Source: Gemmatimonadota bacterium (lineage in GTDB: Bacteria; Latescibacterota; UBA2968; UBA8231). Taken from it: DNA of 16,561 nt. A model generated the notes under the pieces. That model was not told where the DNA came from. It did no database searches and was given only the letters and a program-made list of their open reading frames with translations. Numbering within the stretch: position 1 is the stretch's first letter; every line of letters starts with the position of its first letter. This document shows positions 14,302-16,561 of the stretch, in pieces. Position numbers and translations under genes: made by a program. The DNA lies in assembly GCA_002712305.1 (NCBI GenBank), contig PATE01000120.1, forward strand, positions 1 to 16,561, read 5' to 3'.

Positions 14302-14468
14302 AGACCGAGGCGGTCAGAGACTCGCTTGCGCCCATGCTCAGAGGCGACTGGATGTTGGCCTTGTGCGATGCCGGGCGACACAGACCTTGCTGATATTCAC
14401 CCCGTCAGCCAATGTTGTCGGAAAGATAGTCCTGACGCAGACAGTTCATATCACGGAGCCATCCGAAG

Positions 14469-15365
14469 GTGCAGAGCCTCTGTTATGATTCGGCAAACTT
14501 CGAGCAGATCCGGGTCCTCGATACGTGGCGGCGGTATGCAGACCGCCTGACGTGGGGTCGAGGACAGTGCCTGGCGATTCTGGATGACGGATGCGACCTG
14601 TCTGCGCCGCAGTGGCAGGTCGAGATGCCCTGGGGCCGGAAAGTCATCGCGACCTATAACAGTATCGATGACAATGCCGACCCCACGCCCGTACCACCAG
14701 GATACCATGGCACGTCGGTGGGTTATCCGTCATCTCTCAATCATGAGGGAGTCCTGGGCATCGCCTACAACAACTTCGTTGCGCAGATACGGGCAATCTC
14801 GATCGTTCACCTATCGGGGCAGGGCGAGGCCGATACCATGGCGGCGGCACTGAATTGGGTGCTTGAACACCACCACGAATACAACATTACCACCGTCAAC
14901 CTGTCCCCCGTGGATGATGAGCGCCACCAAGACCCGCTGCCCACTCTGATCGACGGCCCTCTGCGGGCGCTCAAAGAGCAAGGGATCTGGGTGAGCGCGC
15001 CCTGCGGCAACAACGGCTACACAGACGGAATCTCATGGCCCGCCTGCCAACCAGACTGTTTCAGCATTGGTGCGACCAAACCGGGAGCGCATGCGGCCCA
15101 CCTGGATCGCTTTACCAATACCGACCTGCTGGTTGCCGCCGCAGCGACCTCGTCCTCCAACGCCAATGCCGCCGCCTGTTCGATGATCCTGCGAGAAGCG
15201 ATCGACGTCGGCGCTTATCCCTGGCAGGATCACGGCCCGACCTTGGCAGACGCCATGCTGGCGATCTTCCAACAGACAGGCGTCAGCATCGAAGATCCGC
15301 TTGTGCCAGCCACGTTTCACGAACTGGATCTGCTCGCTGCCGTGGGCCACGTGCTGGGCGGTTGA
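14469..15365 (+). CDS. Subtilisin-like serine peptidase (family S8), no signal peptide
   Basis: 298 residues of a subtilase-type catalytic domain. The Asp block is LAILDDGCDLSAP (D39), the His block GYHGTSVG (H80), the oxyanion block VSAPCGNNGY (N181), and the Ser block SSSNANAAA (S230), where SSSNA stands in place of the usual GTSxA. The four blocks come in the correct order and at reasonable spacing. There is no signal peptide and no I9 propeptide, so secretion by the usual route is unlikely and the protein may act in the cytoplasm or be a shortened derivative. The start is GTG 14469 with GGAG at 14455-14458; the next in-frame Met is downstream of the Asp block. It stands alone between the permease remnant and convergent genes. 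The altered Ser block leaves activity open. Confidence 0.82.
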   Translation: MQSLCYDSANFEQIRVLDTWRRYADRLTWGRGQCLAILDDGCDLSAPQWQVEMPWGRKVIATYNSIDDNADPTPVPPGYHGTSVGYPSSLNHEGVLGIAYNNFVAQIRAISIVHLSGQGEADTMAAALNWVLEHHHEYNITTVNLSPVDDERHQDPLPTLIDGPLRALKEQGIWVSAPCGNNGYTDGISWPACQPDCFSIGATKPGAHAAHLDRFTNTDLLVAAAATSSSNANAAACSMILREAIDVGAYPWQDHGPTLADAMLAIFQQTGVSIEDPLVPATFHELDLLAAVGHVLGG

Positions 15366-15429
15366 CCTTCCGACTCTGCGATGTCGTCTCCTTTGTCGCT
15401 TCCGTGTACGAGTACTATCGTGAGGAATG

Positions 15430-15818
15430 TTACTCGCCAGCGGCGCTGTTTCCGGCGCTGGCGAAGTAGAGTCCCGTCAACATCATGGCAAACTGGAACT
15501 CCATGCCGCCCATCGGATGGGTTTCGGACGCCATGAAAGCCCATTGTGGCCAGTGTACCATCATGATCGCACCCGCCATGACTGGTGCAATGAGCAGTCC
15601 ACCGAGGCTAGTCAGGATGTCCTTGCCGAAGACACTGTCAGCAGCAAGACACCTCCGCCCGTCTCCGTCAGCCGCCAGGGCCATGGGCATGCCACCCATC
15701 TTTTCCGCCGTTCCCTGCAGGTGCATGAACTTGCCCAGACCATGATAGAGGAAGATGCTGGCAGGTCCGATCCGCAGAAACCAATGAGCATGGGGGCCAG
15801 ACGATCAACGAAGTTCAT
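15430..15818 (-). pseudogene. DoxX-family membrane protein, interrupted by three frameshifts
   Basis: Starting at ATG 15816-15818 the frames read MNFVDRLAPMLIGF, then LRIGPASIFLYHGLGKF in a second frame, then LTETGGGVLLLT back in the first, then VFGKDILTSLGGLLIAPVM to the stop at 15430. Together they give about 130 residues with four predicted membrane helices and the DoxX hallmarks: YHGLGK after helix 1, GGG in helix 2, MAGAIMMVHWPQ in helix 3 and a final FAMMLTGLYFAS. Each junction is repaired by adding one base: near 15775, near 15671 and near 15637 (a GG read as G). DoxX proteins are small inner-membrane proteins linked to redox homeostasis. The gene lies 53 bases downstream of the luciferase-domain gene on the same strand. 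Three indels in 390 bases mean either real decay or poor base calling here. Confidence 0.75.
15434..15464. repeat. 9-bp inverted repeat at the convergent gene junction
   Basis: TCGCCAGCG (15434-15442) and CGCTGGCGA (15456-15464) are perfect inverted repeats around a 13-base loop. They lie in the last codons of the DoxX gene, 69 bp beyond the stop of the convergent peptidase gene. A strong GC hairpin here could slow polymerase from either side, but no T-run follows on either strand, so I do not call a proper terminator. Confidence 0.4.
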
Positions 15819-15871
15819 GCGATTCCCCGGCGAGTGAGTGTGTGGGTTTGAGAAAAACAATCGGGGGCTGT

Positions 15872-16479
15872 TCATTGCATCAGCAGGGCTGTGCTCACGC
15901 CGCGCGCCTGGTAGTAGGAGATCTGAGCAATGAGCCAGACCGTCTCGAGCTCCTTCAGGTCCCGCGCACCGTAGATCATGACATAGGTCGAGGTTTCTCC
16001 CGAGATCTCGTCATCGATCGGGTGGATGCCCCCCAACCCTTTCCCAGGGCAATCGTAGCGAACTCTGAGGGGAGCAGCATGTGCATGCTGCCATCTTCCA
16101 CCCTGTGCTGATGGGCAAACTCCAGAGACTCGCGAATAAACGCGCCATCAGGTCCCTCGGCGAAATCCGGCTCGAGTCGCCATCCCAATGATCCGAAAAG
16201 AGAGAAGGGTGTGGGCTCAAACTTGATGCCTGGCAAAGGGATGGCCGATGCCGTCATCGCCTGGACCATCTCCAACGGGGCATTCTGGCTGTGTTGCTGG
16301 TGCGGCACGCCGAGCGGAGTTTCGGGTGCGGGACCCTCTCTGTCCGGTGCCGCGTCGAGGGCGGCCGAGATTTCCTCGGGGGGGATGATGGGCAGCGCGT
16401 TTTCTGACGTCTGTGTCCAAGCCGCCGTGCTCACGATCAACATACAGGCAAGCACAGCAATGCGAGTTCACAGCGACAT
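15872..16479 (-). pseudogene. Secreted luciferase-domain protein (PF17648-like), frameshift and in-frame stop
   Basis: An ATG at 16477-16479 has GGAGG at 16491-16495 but meets TGA at codon 4 (16468-16470); the frame then continues as TRIAVLACMLIVSTAAW, a typical signal peptide, from a usable GTG at 16453-16455. The mature part has a Pro-rich linker, then GSLGWRLEPDF, ESLEFAHQHRVEDGSMHMLL and ALGKGWG. The literal frame ends at 15976 in unrelated sequence. After a C6 run on the plus strand (16029-16034) the alternate frame gives GIHPIDDEISG, TYVMIYGARDLKELETVW and a tail ending STALLMQ at the stop 15872-15874. The FAHxH...DGSxHMxLP...GWGxxHP...YGARDxxEL pattern matches, from memory, the bacterial and fungal luciferase-like domain family; actual light emission is not implied. 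It is exported if translated, and probably in operon with DoxX. Confidence 0.65.
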
Positions 16480-16561
16480 CCTGTATACAACCTCCACTAA
16501 ACCCGAAAGCCGGGCTCGTCTCTTGCACCAATCAGATGGTAGACGCAGGACACAGGATCCA

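Noticed and set aside
13602-14393. Plus-strand 263-codon open frame overlapping the permease remnant
   Set aside because: Arg/Cys/His-rich low-quality product in a shifted frame; the permease frame over the same bases has clear FtsX motifs and membrane helices.
14302-14468. Gap between the permease remnant and the peptidase gene
   Set aside because: No coding frame, RNA gene or clear repeat seen; only the peptidase ribosome-binding site near its end.
16502-16514. CCCG/CGGG hairpin with a TTT tail on the minus strand
   Set aside because: A stem of only 4-5 bp and three T residues is too weak to call a terminator.

Overview
The window comes from a fairly GC-rich genome (by eye a little under 60% GC, with strong G/C preference at third codon positions). 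It is gene-dense and built from short, tightly packed operons. The mix of gene families is one I associate with heterotrophic, polymer-degrading uncultured lineages such as Latescibacterota, Poribacteria and Planctomycetes-like groups: S1 sulfatase, divergent mandelate-racemase-like enolase, SGNH hydrolase, glycosidase-like TIM barrels, a beta-propeller of GH43/GH32 type, PhyH-like dioxygenase, M81/MlrC peptidase, and a xylose-isomerase-like epimerase. This placement is an inference from gene content; no rRNA or tRNA gene is present to confirm it.

Layout. (1) Positions 1-694 hold a short secreted-protein ORF and, on the minus strand, a histone-H1-like lysine-rich protein; both look frameshifted. 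(2) Positions 793-3478 (minus) hold an enolase-superfamily gene followed by a sulfatase. (3) Positions 3663-7875 (plus) are a compact four-gene operon: SGNH hydrolase, glycosidase-like TIM barrel, beta-propeller, PhyH-like oxygenase. The last two overlap by 4 bases and the middle pair are 2 bases apart. (4) Positions 7896-11048 (minus) are a three-gene operon: sugar isomerase/epimerase, NAD-dependent epimerase (4-base overlap), M81 peptidase. (5) Positions 11049-11218 are a divergent intergenic region with a 16-bp tandem repeat. (6) Positions 11219-13591 (plus) hold a large TIM-barrel protein with a C-terminal beta domain and an unrecognised 250-residue protein. (7) Positions 13592-14468 contain a large inverted-repeat structure and the C-terminal stump of an FtsX/MacB-type permease. 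(8) Positions 14469-16479 hold a subtilisin-like protein (plus), then on the minus strand a secreted luciferase-domain protein and a DoxX-family membrane protein, both interrupted by single-base indels.

How the genes may work together: regions 2 to 6 look like an accessory catabolic island. Sulfatase and SGNH esterase would remove sulfate and acyl groups; the TIM-barrel and propeller proteins would recognise or cleave the glycan; the dioxygenase, isomerase, epimerase and enolase-type proteins would process the released small molecules. The substrate cannot be read from the sequence. Several of these enzymes carry substitutions at canonical metal or acid/base positions (enolase, PhyH, M81, isomerase), so the chemistry may differ from the named families. 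All genes between about 790 and 13600 are intact, whereas the flanks carry at least six indel-type or nonsense lesions plus one truncation, which points either to local assembly error or to decaying flanks around an acquired island.
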